Below, piece after piece: positions 15,701 through 24,408 of a DNA stretch of 64,000 nt; position 1 is the first letter of the stretch; each line of letters begins with the position of its first letter. The translations under genes were made by a program, and so were the position numbers. The DNA is from Paenibacillus prosopidis (GTDB taxonomy: Bacteria; Bacillota; Bacilli; Paenibacillales; Paenibacillaceae), in contig NZ_QPJD01000013.1 in NCBI RefSeq assembly GCF_003337375.1, positions 124,001-188,000 of the forward strand, in the 5' to 3' direction. The notes beneath the pieces were generated by a model that ran no database searches, was not told the origin of the DNA, and worked only from the letters and a program-made list of their open reading frames with translations.

Positions 15701-15721
15701 GCTATCGCAAGGGGCGATAGC
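15701..15721 (+). terminator. Hairpin after the truncated reductase
   Basis: GCTATCGC (15701-15708) pairs perfectly with GCGATAGC (15714-15721); only a weak T-rich tail follows (TTCATTTCG). Confidence 0.55.
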
Positions 15722-16026
15722 TTCATTTCGTTCGGCAGGAAAGAATATAACGTGGTGAAATGCCAGATCAATCTTGGCACGTGATTGTTGAACTATAACT
15801 ATTCAATTTCAACCGGCGCAGTAATCATACAAGGCTATTTCTTTGGAAATATTAACTCCATACTCGAATCGGAGAATGAGCTGTAACGAAGTAATTTTGT
15901 GTGTTGGCGTGTGGAGTTAGAAGTTTGGCGTTTCCCGCTAGTTTCAAGACTGCCTTCACAAAGTAAAATAATAAATGTCCAGTGAACAAGGAATTGATCT
16001 AATCATGTTGTTTATGAACGGAAACT
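15722..16026. other. Intergenic stretch with no recognisable gene
   Basis: About 300 bases between the reductase hairpin and the SnoaL-like gene. I see no open frame with a ribosome binding site, no repeat and no convincing promoter pair. Confidence 0.5.
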
Positions 16027-16040
16027 AAGGAGGAATTCAA

Positions 16041-16523
16041 ATGACAAACACAAATGAGCAAGAGTCGATAAATAAAATTCACGAGAGAATTAGCGAATTA
16101 GAAAACGTGAGGGCCCTGAGAGAATTGGTTGATACATTTTCACTATTGGCAGACCAGAAAGACGTGCAAAAACAATCATTGCTTTTTACGGAGAATGCAA
16201 CCGTCGATTCTTATATAAACGGGCAGTTGACATCAAGTTTGAAGGGTACGAAGGAAATTGGCGAGGCTTTTCAAAATTTCTTAAACCTTTTCGAAACGGT
16301 TTATCATATGAATGGTCAACATAAGGTGTCGATAAATGGGAATAACGCAGTGGGCACTCTTTATTGTTTGGTCGATCTTATTTCTTCTGAAGACGGTAAA
16401 AAAATTAAAAACTCGAGCGCTGTTCAATATAACGATAAATACATCTATGAAAATGGCAAGTGGTTGATTACAAAACGTACATCGATGTTTGTGTGGCAAG
16501 ATCGAAAAGAACTAAATCAGTAA
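16041..16523 (+). CDS. SnoaL-like / NTF2-fold protein
   Basis: This 160-residue protein looks like the nuclear-transport-factor-2 fold used by SnoaL-like cyclases, ketosteroid isomerases and many uncharacterised stress proteins. Support: an N-terminal helix ISELENVRALRELVDTFSLLAD, then FTENATVDSYING, a KEIGEAFQNFL helix and a C-terminal sheet with YENGKWLITKRTS, the usual NTF2 end. The substrate cannot be predicted. TAAGGAGGAATTCAA precedes the ATG. It appears monocistronic, closed by a strong terminator, in a patchwork accessory region. Confidence 0.75.
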   Translation: MTNTNEQESINKIHERISELENVRALRELVDTFSLLADQKDVQKQSLLFTENATVDSYINGQLTSSLKGTKEIGEAFQNFLNLFETVYHMNGQHKVSINGNNAVGTLYCLVDLISSEDGKKIKNSSAVQYNDKYIYENGKWLITKRTSMFVWQDRKELNQ

Positions 16524-16530
16524 TTATGGA

Positions 16531-16569
16531 ATGAAGCTGCCGTAACGTTCGGCAGCTTCATTATTTTTC
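16531..16569 (+). terminator. Rho-independent terminator
   Basis: ATGAAGCTGCCG and CGGCAGCTTCAT pair perfectly around TAACGTT and are followed by TATTTTT. Confidence 0.88.
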
Positions 16570-16723
16570 AGTCCCAAAAGGAATTAGCTTTAATCGGTGG
16601 CACGTTCTGCATATATATTGTCGCTATCCGCTAGTTACATACCATCTAAGAACGGGTACGATAATAAGTGTTCATCTGGCAATACGACATTTCTTATATA
16701 GACAGGAAGGAGGCTATTGAAGG

Positions 16724-17755
16724 ATGACGACGATCTCATTTGATCGCATCAAAATTCCAAAAGGATTCTGGCTGGGATTGCGTCAATTGAATATTGCAGC
16801 CCACGATGTGGTTCGCAAAGCGGAACTGCCGCTTACAATCGTGAACGAGCCGGCCGTCGTAACGACCGCCCAATATTTTTCGCTCTGGCAGGCATTTTCA
16901 GATATTGTTGACGACCCTGCAGTTGCTACCGTCAGACTCTCGACGGGTTTCGAAACAGCACAGCTGCCACCAAGTGTTTTGGCACCGTATTATGCCCGTG
17001 ACTACCGGGACGCGCTAAACCGCATGGCTCGGTACAAACAGTTGTGCGCTCCCGAGCGTGTTCACATCGCTGAAGAGGGCGAGTTATGTACAATCGAACT
17101 GGCTTGGCTATATTCCGACCATCCGGAGCCGTCTATGCTAATCAGCGTCACGATGGCTACTTTGCTCACGATAGGTCGGCTTGGTACAGGTCAGCCATTA
17201 TCGGCGCGTTTGGTTGAATTTTCTTATCCAATTCGAAACGTTCAGGCACTCGAAGCCTTCTTCGGCTGCCCTGTCCGGGTTGATTCAGGACGAAATCGAT
17301 TAACGCTTCACCGACGTGATCTCGATCGCCCCTTTATTTCGTACAACGGAGAATTGCTAGAGATCCTGACCCCTGCGCTGGACCGGTCGCTGGAAGAGAA
17401 ACGGCGCAGCAAATCCATTACCGAAATGGTGAAATGGATCATGAAACGCAGCCTGGCTGCAGGGCGCCCGGACATTCAGGTTATTGCGGGCGAGCTTGGG
17501 ATGAGCGATCGTACCTTGCAGCGCCGACTGACCGAAGAAGGGACAAGTTTCAAACAGTTGTTGACCGACGCGCGGAGGGAGAAGGCGCTGGAATACCTGT
17601 CAGATCCTCTGCTCGATCTGAAAGAAGTAGCATTCCTGCTTGGATATGAAGACCAGAACTCATTCTTTCGTGCTTTCCGGCAGTGGGAAGGCGATACGCC
17701 CACCAATTGGCGTGCTGATCAATTAGGCATACAAGCAATGCCACCCATTCATTGA
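16724..17755 (+). CDS. AraC-family regulator with arabinose-binding-type N-terminus
   Basis: A transcription regulator of 343 residues. Residues about 20-210 match the Arabinose_bd-type sensor domain found in OruR-like regulators (AHDVVRKAELPL, then SFSTGFE-like LSTGFETAQLPP), and the C-terminal 100 residues form an AraC HTH pair: VIAGELGMSDRTLQRRLTEE and LKEVAFLLGYEDQNSFFRAF with GDTPTNWR. Ligand unknown. It may control the SDR and MFS genes that follow on the same strand; in this subfamily the target is usually adjacent. AGGAGG lies about 10 bases upstream of the ATG. Confidence 0.85.
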   Translation: MTTISFDRIKIPKGFWLGLRQLNIAAHDVVRKAELPLTIVNEPAVVTTAQYFSLWQAFSDIVDDPAVATVRLSTGFETAQLPPSVLAPYYARDYRDALNRMARYKQLCAPERVHIAEEGELCTIELAWLYSDHPEPSMLISVTMATLLTIGRLGTGQPLSARLVEFSYPIRNVQALEAFFGCPVRVDSGRNRLTLHRRDLDRPFISYNGELLEILTPALDRSLEEKRRSKSITEMVKWIMKRSLAAGRPDIQVIAGELGMSDRTLQRRLTEEGTSFKQLLTDARREKALEYLSDPLLDLKEVAFLLGYEDQNSFFRAFRQWEGDTPTNWRADQLGIQAMPPIH

Positions 17756-17818
17756 ATGAATCGGTAATAGAATAAGTTGGCGTGTCGTGTAAGAAGTATG
17801 GCGGTAAATGCTAGTTAC

Positions 17819-17853
17819 CTTACATTGATGACTTGTTACAATTACAATGTAAG
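17819..17853. promoter_or_regulatory. Inverted repeat upstream of the SDR gene
   Basis: CTTACATTG (17819-17827) and CAATGTAAG (17845-17853) form a perfect 9-base inverted repeat with a 17-base spacer, 33 bases before the next ATG. The arms look like half-sites of a dimeric regulator; the nearby AraC product is one candidate. Confidence 0.5.
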
Positions 17854-17886
17854 CGAACAATGACACTGAAATGGAGGAGGTTGACT

Positions 17887-18474
17887 ATGAGTAACGTGTT
17901 GATCTTAGGCGCTAACGGAAGCATTGCCCATCATGCCATTGAACGATTTCTTTCCGATACAGATTCGCAGCTGACCCTTTATTTACGAAAGGCAAGCCGA
18001 TTGGGGAAGATGGATGCAAACCGCATCCGCGTCATTGAAGGCGATGTCATGGATAAGGAAATGTTGAGAAAAGCCATGGTCGAGCAAGATATCGTGTATG
18101 CCAACCTAGATGGCGAACTGGAACGAATGGCCGGCAATATTGTGACTGTCATGGATGAAACAGGCGTCAAGCGGCTCATTTTCATTAGCTCCATGGGGAT
18201 CTATGGGGAAGTTCCCGGACAGACGTACAGCCCGATCTTGGATCCCTACCGTAAATCTGCAGAAATCCTTGAAGCCTCTGACCTGGATTACACCATCCTA
18301 AGACCAGGCTGGTTTACCAATAAGAAAGAGATTGACTATGAGATCACGCAGAAAGGCGAGCCTTTCAAAGGGAGAGAAGTATCGCGCATAAGTGTTGCGG
18401 ACTTGATCGTGAAACTAGCGCAAACACCTGGATTGGAAATCCGCAGCAGTTTGGGAATAAGCAAAGCTGAATAA
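17887..18474 (+). CDS. NAD(P)-binding SDR-like protein (NmrA/YbjT type)
   Basis: A 195-residue Rossmann protein of the atypical short-chain dehydrogenase group. NVLILGANGSIAHHAIERF gives the dinucleotide-binding Gly motif; RVIEGDVMD and VKRLIFISSMGIYGE follow, and YTILRPGWFT is the NmrA/YbjT-type C-terminal motif. A catalytic YxxxK is not clear, so it may be a redox sensor or a reductase of unknown substrate. The ATG at 17887 is preceded by GGAGGAGG; upstream codons are not part of the family. It shares orientation and a short gap with the MFS gene and may be co-transcribed. Confidence 0.82.
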   Translation: MSNVLILGANGSIAHHAIERFLSDTDSQLTLYLRKASRLGKMDANRIRVIEGDVMDKEMLRKAMVEQDIVYANLDGELERMAGNIVTVMDETGVKRLIFISSMGIYGEVPGQTYSPILDPYRKSAEILEASDLDYTILRPGWFTNKKEIDYEITQKGEPFKGREVSRISVADLIVKLAQTPGLEIRSSLGISKAE

Positions 18475-18543
18475 ATTAGTTACTTTAGCCAAGATCCGTA
18501 ACAACAGCTGGTTTTTAAATAGATAAATACAAGGGAGAAAGAG

Positions 18544-19989
18544 ATGGAGAAAACCAAACCAAAACATACAAGGGCCATCATGGCTTCGCTGCTCATGTGC
18601 AGTTTCGTCGGCATGTTCAGTGAAACGGCGCTCAATATCGCAATTAGTAACTTAATGGATGTGTTTCAGATTTCCGCTGCGACAGCACAATGGTTAACGA
18701 CTGTGTACTTGCTGGTTCTTGGCATATTAATGCCGGTGAGCGGTCTGCTGCTGCAAAGGTTTACGACGAGACAGCTATTTATAGGTTCACTTATAACCTT
18801 AATCGTGGGTACTTTTGTTGCGGCGCTCTCATTCAATTTCGAGATGTTACTTGTCGCTCGAATATTACAGGCGCTCGGCATGGGGCTGTTGCTTCCGCTC
18901 ATGTTTAATACGGTACTCGTCATTTACCCTCCGGAAAAAAGGGGGGCGGCAATGGGGTTTGTCGGGCTTGTCATCATGTGTGCGCCGTCTACCGGGCCTA
19001 CAGTAGCAGGAGTTTTGATTCAGTATTTATCTTGGAATTATATTTTCTGGGTAGCGCTTCCTTTTCTCGTTGTTGGTCTTCTTGTTGGGCTTAAAAATCT
19101 TGAGAACATAACAGAGGTCACGAAGTCCCGTATTGATGTGCTTTCGGTTATATTGTCGACGATGGGCTTCGGAAGCGTGGTATACGGGTTCAGTAAAGCT
19201 GGGGAAAGTACGGAAGGTTGGGCCAGTCCGGTAGTTGTCGCTTCAATCGTCATTGGACTAGTCGCGCTCGTGCTGTTTATCCTACGGCAGATCAGGATGC
19301 ACGATCCGATCTTGAATATGAGTGTCTTCAAATATCCCATGTACGTCGTTAGCCTGCTTATGATCCTGTCGTGTATGCTGATTGTTATGTCGGTCATGAT
19401 CATACTGCCGATGTTTCTGCAGAACGTCAAAGGGCTTTCTGCGTTAACCACCGGGCTAATGTTGCTTCCTGGCAGCTTACTAAACGGGATCCTGGCCACA
19501 CGCATGGGGCGTTTATTCGATAAGTACGGGCCAAAGTGGCTTGTTATACCCGGTCTTTTGATAGCTGTTGTCTCCCTATGGTTCTTCACTAATGTATCGA
19601 TTGCGTCTTCCGTGGCTTTTATCATGACGCTTCACATTGTACTTTTCATCGGCATTGGAATGGTTTGGATTCCTGCTCAAACAAACGGCCTCAATCAATT
19701 GCCGCCTCAGCTGTATCCTCACGGTACGGCAGTTATGAATACTGTGCAGCAAGTAACTGGCGCCATCGGTACGGCTGTTGCAATTACTATTCTTTCAAGA
19801 GGCATGGAACATTATTTGCAAAGTTCCGAGGGACAAACTCAACCGATTGAATTGGCAAACGCGATGACATTGGGCTCTCAGCATGTTTTCTGGTTTACAA
19901 CGATCGTTGCGGTGATAGGTCTGGTTAGCTCGTTCTTTATTCGCAGAGTAGTAATAAATCAAGCTGCAGCGATGACACCGCCACATTGA
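18544..19989 (+). CDS. MFS drug-efflux permease (DHA2, EmrB/QacA type)
   Basis: This 481-residue membrane protein has about 14 hydrophobic segments, the DHA2 arrangement, and likely exports toxic organic compounds by proton antiport. Motifs include SETALNIAISNLMDVFQIS at the first segment, TTVYLLVLGILMPVSGLL, motif A-like LLQRFTTRQLF, and motif C in MCAPSTGPTVAGVL. GGGAGAAAGAG precedes the ATG. Substrate unknown. Placed after an AraC regulator and an NAD(P)-binding protein, it fits a small detoxification unit. Confidence 0.87.
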   Translation: MEKTKPKHTRAIMASLLMCSFVGMFSETALNIAISNLMDVFQISAATAQWLTTVYLLVLGILMPVSGLLLQRFTTRQLFIGSLITLIVGTFVAALSFNFEMLLVARILQALGMGLLLPLMFNTVLVIYPPEKRGAAMGFVGLVIMCAPSTGPTVAGVLIQYLSWNYIFWVALPFLVVGLLVGLKNLENITEVTKSRIDVLSVILSTMGFGSVVYGFSKAGESTEGWASPVVVASIVIGLVALVLFILRQIRMHDPILNMSVFKYPMYVVSLLMILSCMLIVMSVMIILPMFLQNVKGLSALTTGLMLLPGSLLNGILATRMGRLFDKYGPKWLVIPGLLIAVVSLWFFTNVSIASSVAFIMTLHIVLFIGIGMVWIPAQTNGLNQLPPQLYPHGTAVMNTVQQVTGAIGTAVAITILSRGMEHYLQSSEGQTQPIELANAMTLGSQHVFWFTTIVAVIGLVSSFFIRRVVINQAAAMTPPH

Positions 19990-20014
19990 TCTCCTAATAA
20001 ATGGAGGTAGACGA

Positions 20015-20293
20015 ATGACGAACACAAATGAACAAGTTTGGTTTATAACCGGAGCCAATCAGGGCATTGGGGCAGGCGCGGGGGAAGGCTTGATCCATGC
20101 TCCGAGCGAGGTAGAGCTGGTAGTGCGAACGATTCAATCGACGGGTGAACGGTTCATCTTTGCGCTGAACTTTTCCAGTGAAGAAGTCACCCTTGAACTG
20201 ACGGAGAACTTCAAGGATTTAATTAGTGGGAAACTCATTGTCGGCCAGGTGAAACTGGAGCCATATGGCGTTATGGTTCTAAGCATGGCATGA
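20015..20293 (+). pseudogene. Chimeric scar: SDR start fused to a GH42 C-terminus
   Basis: The 92-codon frame has a good start (GGAGG before the ATG) and reads EQVWFITGANQGIGAG, the beginning of a classical short-chain dehydrogenase, but by about residue 30 it becomes RTIQSTGERFIFALNFS and later GQVKLEPYGVMVL, the C-terminal beta-domain of a family 42 beta-galactosidase. Neither half can function alone. It looks like a deletion that joined the 5' end of one gene to the 3' end of another. The intact GH42 downstream has a related but distinct C-terminus (EIEPWGFRIVM), so this is a second, lost GH42. Confidence 0.72.
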
Positions 20294-20599
20294 CCAACTG
20301 CTATCTGCCCTCTTGCGCCGGGTCCACACCCAAAAGCAGACTCTTTCTTACTTTGTACTTTATTTTAATTCTCCTCCCAGAGTTAAAGATAGAATATGGT
20401 ACGTGAACATATTATTGTAATCGAGAGATTATGAATATGTAAGCGCTTTACTTTTTCTTGCAATCTTTTTACTGAATCTAAGGAAAGTGAAGATTAGAGG
20501 AATACCCATAAAAATTCGACTTTCACATATTAATTATATGAGCCATTATCAGGAGGTCCGTAAAAGCAAATATCGAACGCGTAAAAAGGAGTTAACGAA
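20294..20599. other. Upstream region of the GH42 gene
   Basis: About 300 bases without a credible gene. It holds a near-consensus catabolite-response element (20438-20451) and an AAAAGGAG ribosome binding site at its end. No terminator is obvious for the preceding scar. Confidence 0.5.
20438..20451 (+). promoter_or_regulatory. Candidate cre site (CcpA)
   Basis: TGTAAGCGCTTTAC matches the catabolite-response consensus TGWAANCGNTNWCA except at its last two bases. It lies 149 bases before the beta-galactosidase start, consistent with carbon catabolite repression. Confidence 0.5.
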
Positions 20600-22621
20600 A
20601 TGGATAAGCTGCTTTACGGTGTCGCTTATTATGACGAATATATGCCTTACGACAGATTGGATCAGGATATCCGGATGATGAAGGAGGCCGGCATCAATGT
20701 CGTAAGGATCGCCGATTCCACATGGGGCACTTACGAGCCTCAAAACGGCGTGTTCGATTTCTCATCCGTCGACAAGGTACTGACGGGTATGTATCTCGCA
20801 GGCATTAGAGTCATCGTCGCTACGCCCACTTATGCTATTCCGACCTGGATGGCGAAGGAGCATCCTGAGATTCTGACGATCACCACAAAAGGTAAAGCGC
20901 AGTACGGGCCGCGGCAGAACATGGATATTACGAATCCAACTTATCTGTTCTACGCGGAGCGGATTATTCGAGAGTTGATCGGATTTGTCCATGACCATCC
21001 GGCCGTAATCGGCTACCAAACGGATAACGAGACTAAGCATTACGACACGGCTGGTCCCAACGTACAGCTTTTGTTCGTGAAGTACATGCGGGAAATGTAT
21101 GGAACGCTGGATAACATCAACAAGCGCTTCGGACTTGATTACTGGAGCAACCGGATCAACGCATGGGAGGACTTCCCCTCCGTCATCGGCACGATCAACG
21201 GAAGCCTGGGTGCGGAATTTGCCAAGTTTCAACGAAAGCTCGTCACGAATTTTCTCGCATGGCAAGTGTCCATCGTCAACGAATACAAGCGTCCGGGACA
21301 GTTCGTTACCCAAAACTTCGACTTTGAATGGCGTGGGTATTCCTATGGCGTCCAGCCCGCAGTTAATCATTTTGAAGCATCGAAGCCGTTCGATATCGCA
21401 GGGGTGGACATTTATCATCCATCGCAAGATGAGCTGACGGGAATCGAAATCTCGTTCGGAGGAGACATAGGTCGCTCCTTGAAAAGACGAAACTATCTGG
21501 TCGTCGAGACGGAAGCGCAAGCGTTTCCGCAATGGACGCCTTATCCCGGACAACTGAGGCTACAGGCGTTCAGCCACCTCGCATCGGGTGCGGACATGGT
21601 CGCTTACTGGCATTGGCATTCCATTCACAACTCGTTCGAAACGTACTGGAAAGGCGTGCTTAGCCACGATTTCGAACCGAATCCGGTTTATGAAGAAGCG
21701 AAGACGATAGGGAGAGATTTTGATCGGCTAAGCCCGGACTTGATTCATCTGCGCAAAAGCAACCGGGTCGCCGTCATTGTCAGCAACGAATCTTTGACGG
21801 CTTTGGAATGGTTCAAACTGCCGGGGGACAAACTCTACAACGATGTGGTCAGATGGATGTATGACGAGCTTTACAAGCTTAATGTGGAATGTGATTTCAT
21901 TCAGCCGTCCTTTGATCGGCTGGACGATTACCAGCTCATCGTCGTTCCGGTACTTTACGCCGCGCCAGACGAAGAACTGGAACGTTTGAACGGTTTCGTG
22001 AGAAACGGCGGCCATGTCGTTTATACCTTCAAAAGTGGATTTGCGGACGAAATCGTAAAAGTCCGCACAACTCATCAGCCGGGCATCATTAATGAAGCTT
22101 GTGGCATCTATTACAGCATGTTCATCGAGCCGGAGAACGTTCGGTTGAAGGATGATCCTTTCGGTGTAGGGGAAGAAGCTAACACGGTAGAAACCTGGAT
22201 GGAGCTGATCACGCCGATAACGGCGGAGGTGCTTGCTTACTACGACCATCCTTATTGGGGGAAGTATGCCGCCGTTACCCGCAACCATTACGGAAGAGGA
22301 ACAGCTACATATATCGGATGCATGACGAGCGCGGCTATTGTGAACCGGATATTGAAAGGCGCCGTTCAAATGGCCGGCTTGTGGGGGGATAATCAGGAGC
22401 TCGCCTTTCCTATCATCGTAAAGACGGGGATCAACGCTGCCGGCCGCACGATCCGCTACTATTTCAATTATTCCGGCTATCCCGTCACCGCTCGTTACCC
22501 GCACACTGCCGGCCGGGAATTGTTGTCGGACAGCCTTGTCTTCCAAGGGCAAACGCTTGAGATCGAGCCATGGGGGTTCCGGATTGTGATGGCGGCGCCC
22601 ACTCCAGATATCCAACATTGA
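20600..22621 (+). CDS. Beta-galactosidase, glycoside hydrolase family 42
   Basis: This enzyme hydrolyses terminal beta-galactosides, probably from plant galactans, by a retaining mechanism. The 673-residue protein starts LLYGVAYYDEYMPYDRL and EAGINVVRIADSTWGTYEP as in GH42; the acid/base is Glu144 in YQTDNETKHY and the nucleophile is probably Glu303 in LVVETEAQAFPQW. A trimerisation domain (about 395-600) and a C-terminal beta domain follow. No signal peptide, so it acts in the cytoplasm on imported oligosaccharides. AAAAAGGAG precedes the ATG. It is closed by a strong terminator; a cre-like site lies upstream. Confidence 0.92.
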   Translation: MDKLLYGVAYYDEYMPYDRLDQDIRMMKEAGINVVRIADSTWGTYEPQNGVFDFSSVDKVLTGMYLAGIRVIVATPTYAIPTWMAKEHPEILTITTKGKAQYGPRQNMDITNPTYLFYAERIIRELIGFVHDHPAVIGYQTDNETKHYDTAGPNVQLLFVKYMREMYGTLDNINKRFGLDYWSNRINAWEDFPSVIGTINGSLGAEFAKFQRKLVTNFLAWQVSIVNEYKRPGQFVTQNFDFEWRGYSYGVQPAVNHFEASKPFDIAGVDIYHPSQDELTGIEISFGGDIGRSLKRRNYLVVETEAQAFPQWTPYPGQLRLQAFSHLASGADMVAYWHWHSIHNSFETYWKGVLSHDFEPNPVYEEAKTIGRDFDRLSPDLIHLRKSNRVAVIVSNESLTALEWFKLPGDKLYNDVVRWMYDELYKLNVECDFIQPSFDRLDDYQLIVVPVLYAAPDEELERLNGFVRNGGHVVYTFKSGFADEIVKVRTTHQPGIINEACGIYYSMFIEPENVRLKDDPFGVGEEANTVETWMELITPITAEVLAYYDHPYWGKYAAVTRNHYGRGTATYIGCMTSAAIVNRILKGAVQMAGLWGDNQELAFPIIVKTGINAAGRTIRYYFNYSGYPVTARYPHTAGRELLSDSLVFQGQTLEIEPWGFRIVMAAPTPDIQH

Positions 22622-22733
22622 ACAAAGAGACAACGAACCGCGTTTATCTAAACGAGCATGTGAAAACCATTGAAATATAAAGGCCTGCACAATGTTTACA
22701 TGTATTCAATATATTCTAGGTGGAAGGATCAAC

Positions 22734-22776
22734 AAAAAGCAGCCCAAAACGGGAACAGTTTTGGGTCTGCTTTTTT
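22734..22776 (+). terminator. Strong rho-independent terminator
   Basis: AAAAAGCAGCCCAAAAC pairs with GTTTTGGGTCTGCTTTTT (one mismatch) around a 7-base loop, followed by T residues; 112 bases after the GH42 stop. Confidence 0.88.
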
Positions 22777-22849
22777 CTATTATATAACTCCCTCGGTAGC
22801 AATAGGTAAGATCAAATCTCATTTCACGACATAAGATCAGACTCCGGAC

Positions 22850-23153
22850 GTGCGAGTGTGAAAACCATCTTTCGGGAATTTCAAAAATTGCGGAAGATTC
22901 GCAGTCTCCAACTACCCGATAATCTTTTTGTGGACATTCCACAAAAAGTGATCAAGAAGTATAAGCAGCGTACGATAACTGAACCTGGGCAAACTGCGCC
23001 GCTATCCTGCCCCGGTTCGTTATACCTTGTAATCAGCTTTCTTTTGGATGAGAAGCAAGGAAATCACGGATAGTCTTATTGAATTGCTAACCCAGATTGT
23101 ACATCAGATATGGGGGCGGGCAGAAAAGAAAGTTGAGAAAGAAAGGGATTTTA
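22850..23153 (+). pseudogene. Tn3-family transposase remnant
   Basis: The stretch encodes pieces of a Tn3-type TnpA in shifting frames: FREFQKLRKIRSLQLPDNLF and VIKKYKQRTITEPG in one frame, LRRYPAPVRYTL in the next (about 22990-23030), and SLIELLTQIVHQIWGRAEKK in a third (about 23070-23130). These match in order the part of Tn3 transposases around the LRRHPAPVRYTLL motif. About 100 codons of a 950-1000-codon gene survive, with at least two frameshifts and stops, so it is dead. No terminal inverted repeats were seen. Confidence 0.72.
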
Positions 23154-23155
23154 GG

Positions 23156-24208
23156 TTATCCTGCCGTGGCATGGCTTGTCGCTTTATGTTCTGGTAGACG
23201 TTTCATTAATTCCTGCAACGCCTTCATCGGTCGACCGTGACGTTGGCCATCAGCAAGGCAGTGGCGCATAGCATCCAAGTCCTGTGCACGAACCTTTCCG
23301 CCATGATGGAAGCGGTTGAATGCCTGATAACCTAGAGGCAGCATTTCCCGTTCCAGTTTAAGGTGTATTTTTGCCGTCATGCGCATCCCTAAGAACAAGG
23401 CCATCAATTTACCCATTAAACCATGTCGCGGGAGGGTCATGATTTCGCTTTGGGCACGGCAGGCAAGCCGCCAGAGTTCCTTGTTCGCCACGACCGTCGA
23501 GAAGTCTGGCCAGCCCGCAATGTCACACGCCGAGTATATAGGAAAGGATGCACAGGAAAAAATGTTAACCAGTGCCGGGCTTATCTGACCACAGAGCGAG
23601 ACTTCACAGCGATTGTAAATCTCGATGAATTGCTTTGCTGCGGCTTTGTTGTTGGTTTCGATTTGGAAACCGACCTTGTTCGCAGGATGCTTGTAACAGA
23701 CGCTGGCCTTAGCCACCTGAGCTGGATCCGTTGGTGCAAGTATAGGCAAGTCAGCGTTAGTCTGGTGACAAAGCATGCCGAGAATCCCTCTTAACAAGCG
23801 ATCTTCCGAAATTTGCATGACCTGAAGGTAATGCTCGCGAAGACCAAGCCCGAAACCGCACATAATGACAGTAGCTTTGGAAGTGCGTACCGCGTCGCTA
23901 AGCTTACGTAACATTGCAGTACCTTCCGCCGTACGGCTGGAATTTCCGTCAAGTGTAATGATGACAAACTGGAATTGTTTATCCGCCATTTCAGCGACCT
24001 TCTCGATGACGCTGAAATCGGCAAAATTTTTCAGTTTAGCGTCGTCATAACAATAAAGCTGTTGAGGAGAATTGAATGTGGTTTTTCGACCTTCTCGCAC
24101 GAGGAAGGTAATGTCAGCACCGGACAAATTGAGATGGTATCCGACAGCGAGTCCCACTGCACCCGCACCTACAATTAAGATATTAGGTTTGTTCATGATA
24201 GTTGTCAT
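23156..24208 (-). CDS. Ketopantoate-reductase-like oxidoreductase (ApbA/PanE fold)
   Basis: The N-terminal NILIVGAGAVGLAVGYHLN is the NADP-binding motif of the ApbA/PanE family, and the general layout (Rossmann domain, then a helical domain with KVGFQIETNN and NIFSCASFPIYSACDIAGW) fits 2-dehydropantoate 2-reductase-like proteins. At 350 residues it is longer than PanE (about 300) and the helical part is divergent, so pantothenate synthesis is doubtful; it may reduce another 2-keto acid. AAGGAGAG precedes the ATG. It is divergent from a TetR regulator, which probably controls it. Confidence 0.72.
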   Translation of the reverse strand: MTTIMNKPNILIVGAGAVGLAVGYHLNLSGADITFLVREGRKTTFNSPQQLYCYDDAKLKNFADFSVIEKVAEMADKQFQFVIITLDGNSSRTAEGTAMLRKLSDAVRTSKATVIMCGFGLGLREHYLQVMQISEDRLLRGILGMLCHQTNADLPILAPTDPAQVAKASVCYKHPANKVGFQIETNNKAAAKQFIEIYNRCEVSLCGQISPALVNIFSCASFPIYSACDIAGWPDFSTVVANKELWRLACRAQSEIMTLPRHGLMGKLMALFLGMRMTAKIHLKLEREMLPLGYQAFNRFHHGGKVRAQDLDAMRHCLADGQRHGRPMKALQELMKRLPEHKATSHATAG

Positions 24209-24276
24209 TTCTATTCACTCTCCTTGATATATGATGCGCGATAAAAAAAACAGCGGCAGCATAGGATGAACATCTG

Positions 24277-24305
24277 TTGATTAAATGTCATAGTGATAGT
24301 ATAAT
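24277..24305 (+). promoter_or_regulatory. Promoter of the TetR-family regulator
   Basis: TTGATT (24277-24282), a 17-base spacer and a perfect TATAAT (24300-24305) in the divergent region between the reductase-like gene and the regulator, giving a leader of about 95 bases. Confidence 0.6.
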
Positions 24306-24408
24306 CTCAAAATAAACAGAATCACAATAATCAATACACAAGGGAATGTTATGAAATCAACAAATCGACTAGCTTTTGTTGAATTGGATGCAGGAGGAGA
24401 GGAACTTT

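Noticed and set aside
21728..22690. Long open frame on the minus strand opposite the GH42 gene (320 codons)
   Set aside because: It has no family resemblance or ribosome binding site and mirrors the codon pattern of the clearly real beta-galactosidase.
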